Source: CAXXHQ01 sp963665265 (GTDB taxonomy: Bacteria; Planctomycetota; Planctomycetia; Pirellulales; Thermoguttaceae). From it: a stretch of DNA of 64,000 nt. Where the stretch lies: assembly GCA_963665265.2 (NCBI GenBank), contig OY762224.2, positions 930,001-994,000 of the forward strand. Direction: 5' to 3'. Position numbers and translations under genes: made by a program. The notes beneath the pieces are model-generated. The model was given only the letters and a program-made list of their open reading frames with translations. It was not told the origin of the DNA and searched no databases. Each line of letters begins with the position of its first letter. Within the stretch, counting starts at the first letter, position 1. Positions 8,268-17,061 of this stretch are shown piece by piece.

Positions 8268-9008
8268 TTATCGAGACGATTCTTTCATCGCCTCTTCGAC
8301 GATCGCGACTTCGGCGACCGTGTTAATTCCGAGGGCTTCAATCGGTTTAAGCACGGGAAGCGCGCGAATTTCTTTGCCTTGCGAGGCCAAAACGCCCGGT
8401 ACGTCGGTCACGTAGTACTCGCCTTGGTCATTGTTCGGGCGGATATAGTCTAAGGCCTGGAGCAGATCGGGGCAACGGAACACGTAGTAACTCATGTTCA
8501 CTTCTTTGATTTTCCGCTGCTCTTCCGTGGCGTCGCGATGCTCGACGATCCCCTTAAAGGCGCCTTTTTCGTCGCGAACGATCCGGCCGAGTCCGGTGGG
8601 GTCGTCCTTATAGGCCGTCCCCATAATGCAGGAGGCCGGCACTCGGTCGAATTCGGCCAATAACGCCTCGACCGAGGCCGATTGCATCATCGGCGCGTCG
8701 CCGGTCACGATCAAAACCGGGCCGGCATGGTCTTTTAATTGCTCTTTGGCTGACATTACGGCATGGCCGGTGCCAAGTTGCTCACGCTGCCAAGCGAATT
8801 CGACGTCGTTATGGCCAGCGAGTGTTTCTTGGACTAATTCGCCCCGATAGCCGATGACGACTATCATTTTTTGGACGCCCCCCGCACGAAGCGAGTCGAG
8901 AACGTATTCGATCATCGGGCGGCCCAAGACAGGAAATAAGACCTTCGGCAACTCAGACTTCATCCGAGTTCCTTTTCCGGCGGCTAATACGACGGCAATT
9001 TTTTCCAT
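8268..9008 (-). CDS. glmU: GlmU-type N-acetylglucosamine-1-phosphate uridylyltransferase, single domain
   Basis: A 246-residue nucleotidyltransferase that matches only the N-terminal half of GlmU. The sugar-nucleotide binding start is VVLAAGKGTRMKSELPKVL, followed by QREQLGTGHAV, VTGDAPM and GEYYVTDVPGVL. It would make UDP-GlcNAc from GlcNAc-1-phosphate and UTP for peptidoglycan and lipopolysaccharide precursors. The left-handed beta-helix acetyltransferase domain that completes GlmU (about 200 more residues) is absent, so another enzyme must make GlcNAc-1-phosphate. A stop codon follows within a clean C-terminus (EEAMKESSR), so this is not a broken gene. It is the first gene of the operon that ends at rplI. 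Confidence 0.88.
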   Translation of the reverse strand: MEKIAVVLAAGKGTRMKSELPKVLFPVLGRPMIEYVLDSLRAGGVQKMIVVIGYRGELVQETLAGHNDVEFAWQREQLGTGHAVMSAKEQLKDHAGPVLIVTGDAPMMQSASVEALLAEFDRVPASCIMGTAYKDDPTGLGRIVRDEKGAFKGIVEHRDATEEQRKIKEVNMSYYVFRCPDLLQALDYIRPNNDQGEYYVTDVPGVLASQGKEIRALPVLKPIEALGINTVAEVAIVEEAMKESSR

Positions 9009-9445
9009 GGGTACAAACCATCCAGTTTTGGACTGCCGCCCCCGGGGCGGCCGATGCGGCTGGGAATGATTATTATCGGAGCTCGACCGACGAGCGGATG
9101 ACGCAAGATTTTTGAGCCGATAACGCAGACCGAAGAGCTAAATTTAGCAAACTTCGGCCAATTAGATAAGTCTATTCAGCGAGATTCAATTTGCGAGCGA
9201 AAATGCCTGGTCGCCGTAAGTTTTTTGTGGGAAATGACTTGCGGTTTTGGTTCTGGTTTGGAGCTTAATGCCTAAACTTTGGCTAAACACGCGCCGCAGC
9301 TCTTGAATGGGCCCCTCTTTTTCCACTTTTTTCCGAAAAAGACGCCGTTTTCCGAAATAACGCCGAAATCGGAGGAAGGGCGAGACGTAGAATTATGCAC
9401 GCTCGAAAAAATGGACCGACCGGAAATATATTTACGGATCACATA
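9009..9445. other. Intergenic region between glmU and a secreted protein
   Basis: Divergent promoter region for the glmU operon (minus) and the secreted hypothetical (plus). It is A/T-richer than the genes and has runs of T and A around 9310-9360. I see no recognisable promoter, riboswitch or repeat. Confidence 0.4.
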
Positions 9446-10126
9446 ATGACGATGATTTTTGACAGTCTTTTTGGTGAAAAAGCAATTCGCACGGGACTTG
9501 CTGTTTTGTTGGCCGCCGCATTGGGCGTCGACTGTTTCGCCCAACAAGCCCCGACAACCTACGAACTGACCATTAACGGCGAGAAATTTCTCGTCGAGTC
9601 GAATCGCGCGACGAAATTGAAGAGCAAGCGGACGCCCGAAGTTTCGTACGACGTGTCGCTTCGTGTATCGCCGGTGCAAACGGTTCGGTTGCCGCACTTG
9701 CAGTTTGAGTTTGAAACGCCGGCCCAGGTAGAATTGATCGGCGACGGGGCGACTCCGACCGCGCGAATCGTTCATGAGCTGGGCTTTACGGCCCTTATTT
9801 CCGACGTTGGTCGCCCGTTGGACGCCGAAGGACAAAAGTCGGCCTTGAAACAACTTCTCGAATCGGTCGAGCAAACGATCGCCGAGATGAAGCCGCAAAA
9901 AGTCGAAAGCGATAAGCCCGAGTCGCATCGATTCGCCAACGCATCGGCCCTCGGCGCGTCGGTCCGCTACGTCGACGTCAAAGGCGTTCCGCATTCGTAC
10001 GTAGTTTGCGTTTTTTCGGACAAGAAATTTTCCGCCTCGTGCGTCGTGCAATATCTCGACCATGATGACGCAGCCGTTTCGCCTCGCATCCATCGCATGC
10101 TCGATTCGATCAAAGCGACGGAGTAG
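9446..10126 (+). CDS. Secreted hypothetical protein
   Basis: About 226 residues. The N-terminus has a signal peptide: a Lys/Arg-poor start, the hydrophobic core TGLAVLLAAALGVDCFA, and a likely cut before QQAPTTYEL. The mature part is mixed alpha/beta with a charged linker around ETIAEMKPQKVESDKPE, and no motif I recognise. The start is uncertain: ATG 9395, 9446 or 9452 are all in frame. I prefer 9446 because it gives a normal signal-peptide length, although a GGAGG lies far upstream near 9371. It stands alone between the divergent glmU operon and the convergent cheW gene. Confidence 0.65.
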   Translation: MTMIFDSLFGEKAIRTGLAVLLAAALGVDCFAQQAPTTYELTINGEKFLVESNRATKLKSKRTPEVSYDVSLRVSPVQTVRLPHLQFEFETPAQVELIGDGATPTARIVHELGFTALISDVGRPLDAEGQKSALKQLLESVEQTIAEMKPQKVESDKPESHRFANASALGASVRYVDVKGVPHSYVVCVFSDKKFSASCVVQYLDHDDAAVSPRIHRMLDSIKATE

Positions 10127-10241
10127 TTTTCTTTGTTTGCGTTTCAAGAAACGCCGAAGCCCTCGTGCGACCGGGCAGATCGCCGCGAAGGCTTCGGGCT
10201 GGGGCGAATATGGAAAACGTCGCCGTTTTAAACCGCGTCTT

Positions 10242-10742
10242 CTACGAAGCAGTTGCGACGATCAAGTTCTCGCGATCGGCCAATAGCTTTTCAATGTCCA
10301 ACAGGATCAACAATTCGCGATCTAATTTGACTAAGCCGTTGAGATACTCTCGGCCTAAGCCGGAAACGGTCGGGGGCGGCGGCGCGATCTGATCGCGTTT
10401 CGCTCGCAACACTTCGCTTACCGAATCGACGATGATGCCGACCGTCTTTTTACCTGACTGCAGCACCATGATTCGACTCTCCTCAGTCGGCGAACTCTCG
10501 GGCAGACCGAACATGATTTGAGGATCAATGACCGGTATCACCATGTTTCGCAAGTTGATTACGCCTTTGACGTGCGACTCGGCCTGCGGAATGCGAGTGA
10601 TCTCGGTGAGCAAAATGATTTCGCGGACTTTCGTGATTTCAATGCCGAACAACTCTTGGCCGAGTCGGAAGCTGACTAATTGCAGCGAGTCTAGGCTTTC
10701 GGAGGCGGCAAGGGTCGCGGCGGAAGTAGCTGTCGTTGACAT
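10242..10742 (-). CDS. cheW: Chemotaxis coupling protein CheW
   Basis: A 166-residue CheW, the adaptor that links chemoreceptors to the CheA kinase. The start at ATG 10742 (MSTTATSAAT) has AAAGGA seven to twelve bases upstream. The double-barrel fold is recognisable: LVSFRLGQELFGIEITKVRE, then the Arg/Pro-containing IPQAESHVKGVINLRNMVIP, then VDSVSEVLRA and GLVKLDRELLILLDIEKLL. The first 20 residues are Ser/Thr/Ala-rich and poorly conserved. The MCP gene 310 bases upstream on the same strand is the likely partner. No cheA is in the window. Confidence 0.96.
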   Translation of the reverse strand: MSTTATSAATLAASESLDSLQLVSFRLGQELFGIEITKVREIILLTEITRIPQAESHVKGVINLRNMVIPVIDPQIMFGLPESSPTEESRIMVLQSGKKTVGIIVDSVSEVLRAKRDQIAPPPPTVSGLGREYLNGLVKLDRELLILLDIEKLLADRENLIVATAS

Positions 10743-11051
10743 ATCTAAAATTCCTTTCGGAATCAGTTCTCGTATCTGAAGGAAAAACTGCGGCGGGTCT
10801 ACGGGGAATACGAAAACGTACCCGCCGCCTGACGCAACTATCGTGAACCGCATACCCTTCTCGTTTAAGGAGCTGCGGGAAATTTCAAGGAGCTGGCGGC
10901 GCGGAACGATTGGTAAGTGGCAGAAATGTTCCGCGCCGCCAGGCGCATGTGTTTTACTCCCATTCGATCGCAGCGTACTAAAACTCGACGGCGCGGACGC
11001 TAGATTGTTTGCGCCCGCGCCGCCGAACGCTTGGGAGGACGCTTATTATCC
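10743..11051. other. Intergenic region between MCP and cheW
   Basis: Holds the cheW ribosome-binding site and one long perfect inverted repeat (listed separately). No gene is seen. Confidence 0.5.
10893..10942. repeat. Long perfect inverted repeat between MCP and cheW
   Basis: Arms of 15 identical bases (CTGGCGGCGCGGAAC at 10893-10907 and its complement at 10928-10942) around a 20-base loop. No T-run follows on either strand, so it is not a standard intrinsic terminator. It could trim or stabilise the mRNA between MCP and cheW. Confidence 0.7.
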
Positions 11052-13349
11052 TTATTTATTAACTTGGAATCGCGAGACTAAGTCTTTCAACGCGCCGGCC
11101 TGCGCGCCAAGCTCTTCGCTGCTCGAAGCCATCTCTTCGCTGCCGGCGGCCGATTGCTCGGTGACCGTGGCGACGCCTTGAATGGCCTTCGAGACTTCGT
11201 GAGCGCCGGCCGCTTGTTCGACCGTGGCCTCGGCGATCTCGGCGATTTTGGCGGCCGTGGTTTGAACCGCTTCAATAATCTGCGTCAGCGACTTGCCGGT
11301 TTCGTCGCTCAATTGCACGCCTTCTTCCACGTTCTGAGTCGATTCTTTAATGAGCGTGGAAATTTCTCGCGCGGCTTGATTGCTGCGTTCGGCCAACTTG
11401 CGAACCTCGTCGGCCACGACGGCGAAGCCCATTCCATGCTCGCCGGCTCGAGCCGCTTCGATGGCCGCGTTCAATGCCAGCAAGTTCGTTTGGCTGGCTA
11501 TCTCGGAGATCACTTGGATGATCTCGCTGATCTTTTGCGAGCTTTCTCGTATTTGCGACATCGATTCGACCGACTTCTGAACGGCCTTGCCTCCGTCCTC
11601 GGCCAAACGATTGGCGTCCGAGGCGATGCGATTCGCATCGGTGGCGTTCTCTTTCACGGCTTGGATCGAGCGTTCCAGCTCTTCGATCGAGGCGGTCATC
11701 TCTTCGACGCTGGAGCTTTGAGTTTGAGCGCCTTGAGCCAGATTCTGCGAGCTCTCGGCGATGACTCGCGAACCTTCGTTGAATTGCGTCGCGCTCTCGG
11801 CAACTTGGCCGATTACGCCGGAGAGGTCTTCGAGCATCTTCTTGATTCCGGAGGCCAATTCATCGACCGGCTCGTCGCCTTCGACGCGAACTTCCTTGGT
11901 TAAGTCGCCCTTCGCGGCGGCGTTTACCACGTCGAGCAATCCGTTCACTTTGCGACGCAAGACCTCGGCCGCTTCGCGTTCTTGCTCTTGAGCGGCTCGC
12001 TCTTTGGCCGCCTGCTCTTCGCGGCGAGAGTTTTCTTCGGCTTGTCGGCGGCGTTCCTCTTCCGCTCGAGCGGCTTGATCGCGTTGTTCGCGTTCGGCGG
12101 CGTCTTTGACGTCTTGCATCGCTTTTCCGGTGGCGTCGATAGCCTTGTTAAGCGAGACGGCCATCATGGCGATTTCGTCCTGGCCGTCGATGTCCAAATG
12201 CTTTGAATAATCGCCGCTGGCGAAACCCGTAATGACTTCGACGGCCTTGCGAATCGCTTTAACGATTCCTGTGACGACGATAAACGCCAGACCAAGCGCG
12301 GCGACGATGCCGATCGCGCTCACGGAATACATCATCCATTTCGCGGCAGTATAGGTTTCCTCTGAGGCGGCTTGCGAGTCATCCATGCTCTTGTTGGCGG
12401 CGGCGGCGATTTCCTCCATACACTTTTGCGCTTTGTCGATCGCCGCGCGACCTTCCTTATAAGACAAGTCCCTGGCAATATTGGTGCTGTTTTCGCGAGT
12501 TAAGGCGATTACTTGGTTCGTAACCCCCATAAATTCAGCGAAGGCGGCGCTAAAAGAATCGATCTCTTTTTTACCGGACTCGTCAGAAGTCGCGGCAATC
12601 CGTTTTGCGGAGTCTTCTATACGTCCTTTTATCTCCTCGACCTTTTTGACGTACTTTTCCATCGTTGCGACGTCGGTGGCGATGATAATGTTCTTTAACG
12701 CCCGATACAGTTCAAGCATGTCTTCCTTATTCTTTTGCAGGAGGCGCGAACGAGCGTCGACGGCTTCGGTTTTGGCGACGGCCTCGTCCACACGCTTATC
12801 CTTCAGACCGCGTAACGCCTTAAATTGGGCTTCCACATCTTGCGCGGACTTCGCGACCATCGAATCGAGCAGGCCGGTCGCTTTATAAAAGGCGTCATGC
12901 CCCTCTTTTCGATCCTTTTCCGCGGCTTGTAAATTGGTGTTGCGCCGCGCGTTGTCCAAAACTTTTGCGGATATTCCCAGGTATTCGGAATATCCCGCTT
13001 TGAAATCGTCAATCAATTTTTTTGTGACGGAATCGGAAGCCGACTCTAGGCGTTTCAGTTTTCCTTCTAATTCGGTCCTTCGAGTCGCTATCCGAGCGGT
13101 GTATTTATCCATCTCTTCCGGAGTTTGAGACAGAATGACATCTTTTTCGGCTCGATGGATGCGAACGATGTCTTCGTTGATTTGCGCGGCGAGCAACGCT
13201 CGCTGCGACGTGACGTCGGCCATCTGGTTTAGCTCGGCGTTGATGACGCTCATTTTATTGAGAGCGAGAAATGTCATGCAAATCGTCAAGCCGGCCAACA
13301 CGCCGATGACCGCGAACAGTTTGGTTTTAATGGAAAGATTTTTTAGCAT
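11052..13349 (-). CDS. Methyl-accepting chemotaxis protein
   Basis: A 765-residue chemoreceptor. The start at ATG 13349 (MLKNLSIKTKLFAVIGVL) has AGGAG just upstream. TM1 covers about residues 8-28. A helical extracytoplasmic sensor domain with paired helices follows to about residue 345. TM2 is in KWMMYSVSAIGIVAALGLAF, followed by a HAMP domain. A Glu/Arg/Ala-rich coiled coil (about 425-475) leads into a second HAMP-like stretch (LDVVNAAAKGDLTKEVRVEG). The signalling tip is standard: ISEIASQTNLLALNAAIEAA then GFAVVADEVRKLAERS. There is no C-terminal pentapeptide for CheR/CheB docking. A close paralogue lies at 62452. The ligand is unknown. Confidence 0.95.
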   Translation of the reverse strand: MLKNLSIKTKLFAVIGVLAGLTICMTFLALNKMSVINAELNQMADVTSQRALLAAQINEDIVRIHRAEKDVILSQTPEEMDKYTARIATRRTELEGKLKRLESASDSVTKKLIDDFKAGYSEYLGISAKVLDNARRNTNLQAAEKDRKEGHDAFYKATGLLDSMVAKSAQDVEAQFKALRGLKDKRVDEAVAKTEAVDARSRLLQKNKEDMLELYRALKNIIIATDVATMEKYVKKVEEIKGRIEDSAKRIAATSDESGKKEIDSFSAAFAEFMGVTNQVIALTRENSTNIARDLSYKEGRAAIDKAQKCMEEIAAAANKSMDDSQAASEETYTAAKWMMYSVSAIGIVAALGLAFIVVTGIVKAIRKAVEVITGFASGDYSKHLDIDGQDEIAMMAVSLNKAIDATGKAMQDVKDAAEREQRDQAARAEEERRRQAEENSRREEQAAKERAAQEQEREAAEVLRRKVNGLLDVVNAAAKGDLTKEVRVEGDEPVDELASGIKKMLEDLSGVIGQVAESATQFNEGSRVIAESSQNLAQGAQTQSSSVEEMTASIEELERSIQAVKENATDANRIASDANRLAEDGGKAVQKSVESMSQIRESSQKISEIIQVISEIASQTNLLALNAAIEAARAGEHGMGFAVVADEVRKLAERSNQAAREISTLIKESTQNVEEGVQLSDETGKSLTQIIEAVQTTAAKIAEIAEATVEQAAGAHEVSKAIQGVATVTEQSAAGSEEMASSSEELGAQAGALKDLVSRFQVNK

Positions 13350-13868
13350 GGAATGCTCCTGTGTCCCTTTAACGGCCGGAACCGGTTGCGAATGCAAGGC
13401 GTCGGACGTCCCGCTAAGGCGCCCGGCATCGCAAAGTTCTTGCCGCTTGTATAAAGATTGCGAACCGCGTTGGCTTTGCTAAGCGATTTGGTCCGCGTCA
13501 ACAATCAAACATAGAGCATGAGTTATGCGCGCATGTTATCTATCTGATTATTTTTCAATAATTTACGACTTCAAAAAATGCAGTCTCTAATGAAATAAAT
13601 TTGCCCTGGAATGATGAATCCGGAGACTACCGGCATAACGGGTGGCGCTTAATGTTAATATGGAGCGAATAGGTAAAACACGAAAAGCGCGTGTTGTTTT
13701 ATGGCATTTTGAAATGTCATACTGAAGAATACGTAGAAAAGTCAAAAACTAATTTCTGTCTAGTAGCAAATAAGATTAGCCAAACGATGCGTTTGGAAAA
13801 ATTTGCAAGAAAAGCCGGAAAGCTCATAAAGCGGAGGGGGTGAGGACGGCAAAATACGGCGAGCGCCG
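13350..13868. other. Intergenic region upstream of the MCP
   Basis: An A/T-rich stretch, clearly richer than its neighbours between about 13500 and 13800, that should hold the MCP promoter. I looked for a sigma-54 site (GG-N10-GC) on the minus strand and found none with correct spacing. One possible terminator is listed separately. No gene is seen. Confidence 0.4.
13675..13700 (-). terminator. Possible terminator of the NtrC-type regulator gene
   Basis: Hairpin with arms AAAACACG and CGTGTTGTTTT (two-base bulge). On the minus strand it ends in four T residues. It lies about 170 bases past the regulator stop codon. The stem is modest. Confidence 0.35.
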
Positions 13869-15277
13869 TTATAATCCGAACTCTTTGATCTTTCGATAGA
13901 GCGTGCGTTCGCCGATGCCGAGGATTTTTGCCGCCTCTTCGCGATTATTTCCGACGAAATGCAACGTTTCGGCGATAAAGAGTTTTTCTAGTTCCTCGAG
14001 CGGTTTGCCCACTAAACCCGAAAGCGACGCGGTCGAAACGTCGCCCGTCGATTGGCGTTCTCCCGGCTCGGCCAATTCCTCGGGGAGGTCGTCGATGTCG
14101 AGAAGTCCGTCGTAATCGACGACGACCATGCTTTCAACGACGTTTTTCAATTGACGCACGTTGCCGGGCCAATCGAAAGAAAGGAGCCTTCTTCGCGCGG
14201 CCGGAGAGACCCCGCGTATTTGCTTCTGATTGGCCGAGGCGAATTGCTTGACGAAGTAGTCGATTAAAATCGGAATGTCTTGCTGACGTTCGCGGAGAGC
14301 GGGCAAACGGATCGTGACGACTTTCAAGCGGTGGTAAAGATCGCTGCGGAAAACGCCTCTTTCGATCGCCTCTTCCAAATTCCGATTCGTGGCCGAGAGA
14401 ATGCGGACGTTGACTTTAATCGGGGCGTTCGAGCCGACGCGAGTAATCTCACCGTTCTCGAGAACTCGCAGCAATTTGATTTGCGTGGGCAAGGGCATGT
14501 CGCCGACTTCGTCGAGGAAGAGCGTTCCGCCCGAGGCGTATTCAAATTTACCGACCCGGTCTGCCGAGGCGTCGGTGAACGCACCTTTGATATGTCCGAA
14601 AAGTTCGCTTTCCAAAATGTTTTCGCTCAAGGCGGCGCAGTTAAGCGCAACGAACGGCTTGTTCTTGCGAGGGCTGTTTTGATGAATGGACTGCGCGATC
14701 AACTCTTTACCGGCGCCGGTCTCGCCTTGTATGAGAACGGTGGCGTTGGTCGGCGCGATGCGTTTTAGTCGTTCGATGACGTCATGCATGCGAGGGCTGT
14801 CGCCGATGACCCCTTCGAAGCCGAATTTTTCATCTAAACGGCGTTTTAATTCATCGTTCGTCCGTCGGAGCCGGGAACTTTCGGCCGCTCGTTGCGCGCT
14901 GGCTCGAAGCTGCGAGATGTCGAGCGGTTTCAATAAGTAATTGAACGCTCCGTTCCGCATCGCCTCGACGGCCGAGGGAACGGTGCCGTGGCCGGTCATC
15001 AGGATTACTTCGGCGTCGGGCTGCTCCTCCTTGGCGCGCGCGAGGATTCCAGTCCGTCGATGTCATTCATCATTAAGTCTGTGATGATTACATCGAATGA
15101 CGTTTCAGCGATTTTTTTTGCCCCTTCTTGGCCGGATGTGGCCACGGAACACTGGAAGCCGACTCGTTCCAGGCTTTCGGCAACAGTGTCGGCGTGGTCG
15201 GCCTCGTTATCGACGATCAAGGCGGTGGCCGGCGGATCGAAAGGGGCGTTAGGAGGTGTTTTTTCTGAGTTTTTCAT
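13869..15277 (-). pseudogene. NtrC-family sigma-54 response regulator interrupted by a one-base frameshift
   Basis: Two adjoining frames together encode a complete NtrC-type regulator. The first (15277 to about 15050) holds most of a receiver domain: ALIVDNEADHA, then the phosphoacceptor Asp in VIITDLMMNDIDGLE. The second frame continues with AKEEQPDAEVILMTGHG, the receiver Lys (FNYLLKPLD), the AAA+ domain (GETGAGKE Walker A, LFLDEVGDM Walker B, WPGNVRQLKN) and a Fis-type helix-turn-helix (NREEAAKILGIGERTLYRKI). Adding one base near 15048 in the GLE codon region restores 469 codons with no stop. The sigma-54 contact loop reads GAFTDA instead of GAFTGA. This may be a real lesion, a sequencing error or, less likely, programmed frameshifting. 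The next gene downstream is the MCP. Confidence 0.88.
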
Positions 15278-15580
15278 ACAGGCGATGATACCGCAGGAAG
15301 GCTTGTTCAGCCAGAACCCATGACGAAAAAACGGTTGTGTGGGCTGAATGTGATTGCTTTGCTTTTCTGCACAGCATGGGAGTTATCGGCAGAATGACGT
15401 GTCTGTGGAAATTGAATATGGAGGTAATTGGCATCTGAGGGGCGGTAGTTTTTGCCTGGTTAACCAAATCGGCATAACACTCAAGATCCTCCTAGTCGGA
15501 ACCGATAAAGTTCCTGAATACGGACATACTGCCCGTACTGTTTTGATTTTGTGCCGGTCCTGATCGAAGGAAAACGAAGC
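15278..15580. other. Intergenic region between regulator and membrane protein
   Basis: Divergent region. The plus-strand gene has AAGGA seven to eleven bases before its ATG at 15581. No hairpin, repeat or promoter stands out. Confidence 0.4.
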
Positions 15581-16954
15581 ATGTTCCAAGCCGACCGCCA
15601 GCAACCAATAAGCGAAAGGAATCGGGGCTCCGCGTCGCCCGATTCTGCGCCGGACGCCTATTCGGCGGGTATGCCCGGCATGGCGATTAATACTCCGGCA
15701 GTTCGGATTTTGGCGCGATTTCCTGACTTAAATTCCGTTCGCACAAAACAGACGCATGCGACGGTCGGTTTGCATTCGGAATCCGCCTCAATGCGAGAAT
15801 TGCAGGATCCGTTTGAAGCGGAGTCGGCCGAGCGTCATCCGGTTGAAACGCCGATTCGTCGCAAATATGCGGCGAAGATAATGGTTGGTGCGGGAGCGTT
15901 GCTTTTGTTGGCCGCAATTCTATCGTCGGTCAATTTTCACGGTAAAGGAGAGGGGGGCGGCTCGCCCGCTCCGAACGCCGATCTTGCACCGGCTTGGCCC
16001 GGACCGGTGAACGTCACGACGTCAAAACCAAACGCCGCGAGCGGCGCAAAACCTTCCGACGTTGCCGGCATATCGACAGGGAACGCAAATCAGTCGGGTG
16101 GCAGCTTCTCGGCGATGAACATTCCTTCGTTGGGCGTGACGACTCCGGCGGCCTCGACCGTCGACGGTAAGAAATCCTCTTCGATAGCCGACCTTCTTCC
16201 GGCTGAAATGAAGTCGCAAGCGACGGAAAAAACGGCGGTTCTTCCGACGGGTGCCGCAAGCCAAAATATGGGCGCTCCGAAGTTGTCGGAAGCGTCGCCT
16301 GCCGCGGTGGCGGCCAAAACCGATTTAGCGAACGATGACGTTAGTCGTGCGACGCCTTGGCCGCGAGTGACCGACCAATCGAAGACGGCGTCCGCGACGG
16401 GGAACGAAGGAACCTCGAGCGACGCATCGACGGGCGAGCAAAACGCCGGCGTCGATCTTCAAGCCGAATATCTTCGAGCGCGTTACAACCAAGGGCAACC
16501 CGCTTCGGCCAAGGGGCAAAGCGGGAGCGTTTCTTCGACGAATATGCAGACGAATGCTCCGACGATCAACGGAGCGACGGGAGCGATTGGAAATATGAGC
16601 GGGACGCCGACGCAAGTCGATCCACGCAACGGGGTGAACGAGGCGGCGGGACGGTACAACTATCAAGCCGATCTTCGCGCCGCAGCCAGTCGGCCGCGAC
16701 CGCAGCCGGCGACGATTTATCCGGCGGCGACGTATCCGAACTATTCGCCGATCGCCGGTCAAGCGTCGCAGGGCGTCGCCCCGGCCATGACGAATCCGCC
16801 GCAACCGTACGCCTCGTCTAACGATTCGACTCGCGCGAATCCGACGACGGGTCGCCAAGGCGCGGCTTCCGGCGCGACCTACTACCAAGCGCCCGGCGTC
16901 TCGGCGGGAGTAAGTTACCCGGCCACCGACGGCACGCAACAACGTCCTTATTAA
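15581..16954 (+). CDS. Single-pass membrane protein with disordered Ser/Pro/Gln-rich C-terminal region
   Basis: A 457-residue protein I cannot assign to a named family. Residues 1-95 are cytoplasmic and polar. One membrane segment lies at about 98-117 (KIMVGAGALLLLAAILSSV). The remaining 340 residues are low-complexity, rich in Ala, Ser, Thr, Asn, Pro and Gln, with tracts such as RPRPQPATIYPAATYP near the end. The start is ATG 15581, with AAGGA upstream; the frame opens at a GTG 30 bases earlier. The two genes that follow (CpsD-like and ExeA-like ATPases) run the same way and probably belong with it, so an export or cell-envelope role is likely but not shown. Confidence 0.75.
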   Translation: MFQADRQQPISERNRGSASPDSAPDAYSAGMPGMAINTPAVRILARFPDLNSVRTKQTHATVGLHSESASMRELQDPFEAESAERHPVETPIRRKYAAKIMVGAGALLLLAAILSSVNFHGKGEGGGSPAPNADLAPAWPGPVNVTTSKPNAASGAKPSDVAGISTGNANQSGGSFSAMNIPSLGVTTPAASTVDGKKSSSIADLLPAEMKSQATEKTAVLPTGAASQNMGAPKLSEASPAAVAAKTDLANDDVSRATPWPRVTDQSKTASATGNEGTSSDASTGEQNAGVDLQAEYLRARYNQGQPASAKGQSGSVSSTNMQTNAPTINGATGAIGNMSGTPTQVDPRNGVNEAAGRYNYQADLRAAASRPRPQPATIYPAATYPNYSPIAGQASQGVAPAMTNPPQPYASSNDSTRANPTTGRQGAASGATYYQAPGVSAGVSYPATDGTQQRPY

Positions 16955-17061
16955 TTTTTTGACGGCACGATTAGATTCCTCGAAATCAGACCTTTAATCA
17001 GACGCGACGCTTCGGCGCTGAGTTAAAATTCTCAAGACACTGGCAAATTAGAAAGCGTACT

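Noticed and set aside
9395..9445. Start of the secreted hypothetical at ATG 9395
   Set aside because: It adds 17 polar residues before the signal peptide, and its GGAGG is too distant; ATG 9446 is preferred but this is uncertain.
10153..10198. Hairpin CCGAAGCC/GGCTTCGG between convergent genes as a terminator
   Set aside because: The stem is 8 pairs with a 28-base loop and no T-run on either strand.
13350..13868. Sigma-54 promoter for the MCP adjacent to the NtrC-type gene
   Set aside because: The only GG...GC candidate has 12 rather than 10 bases between; not supported.
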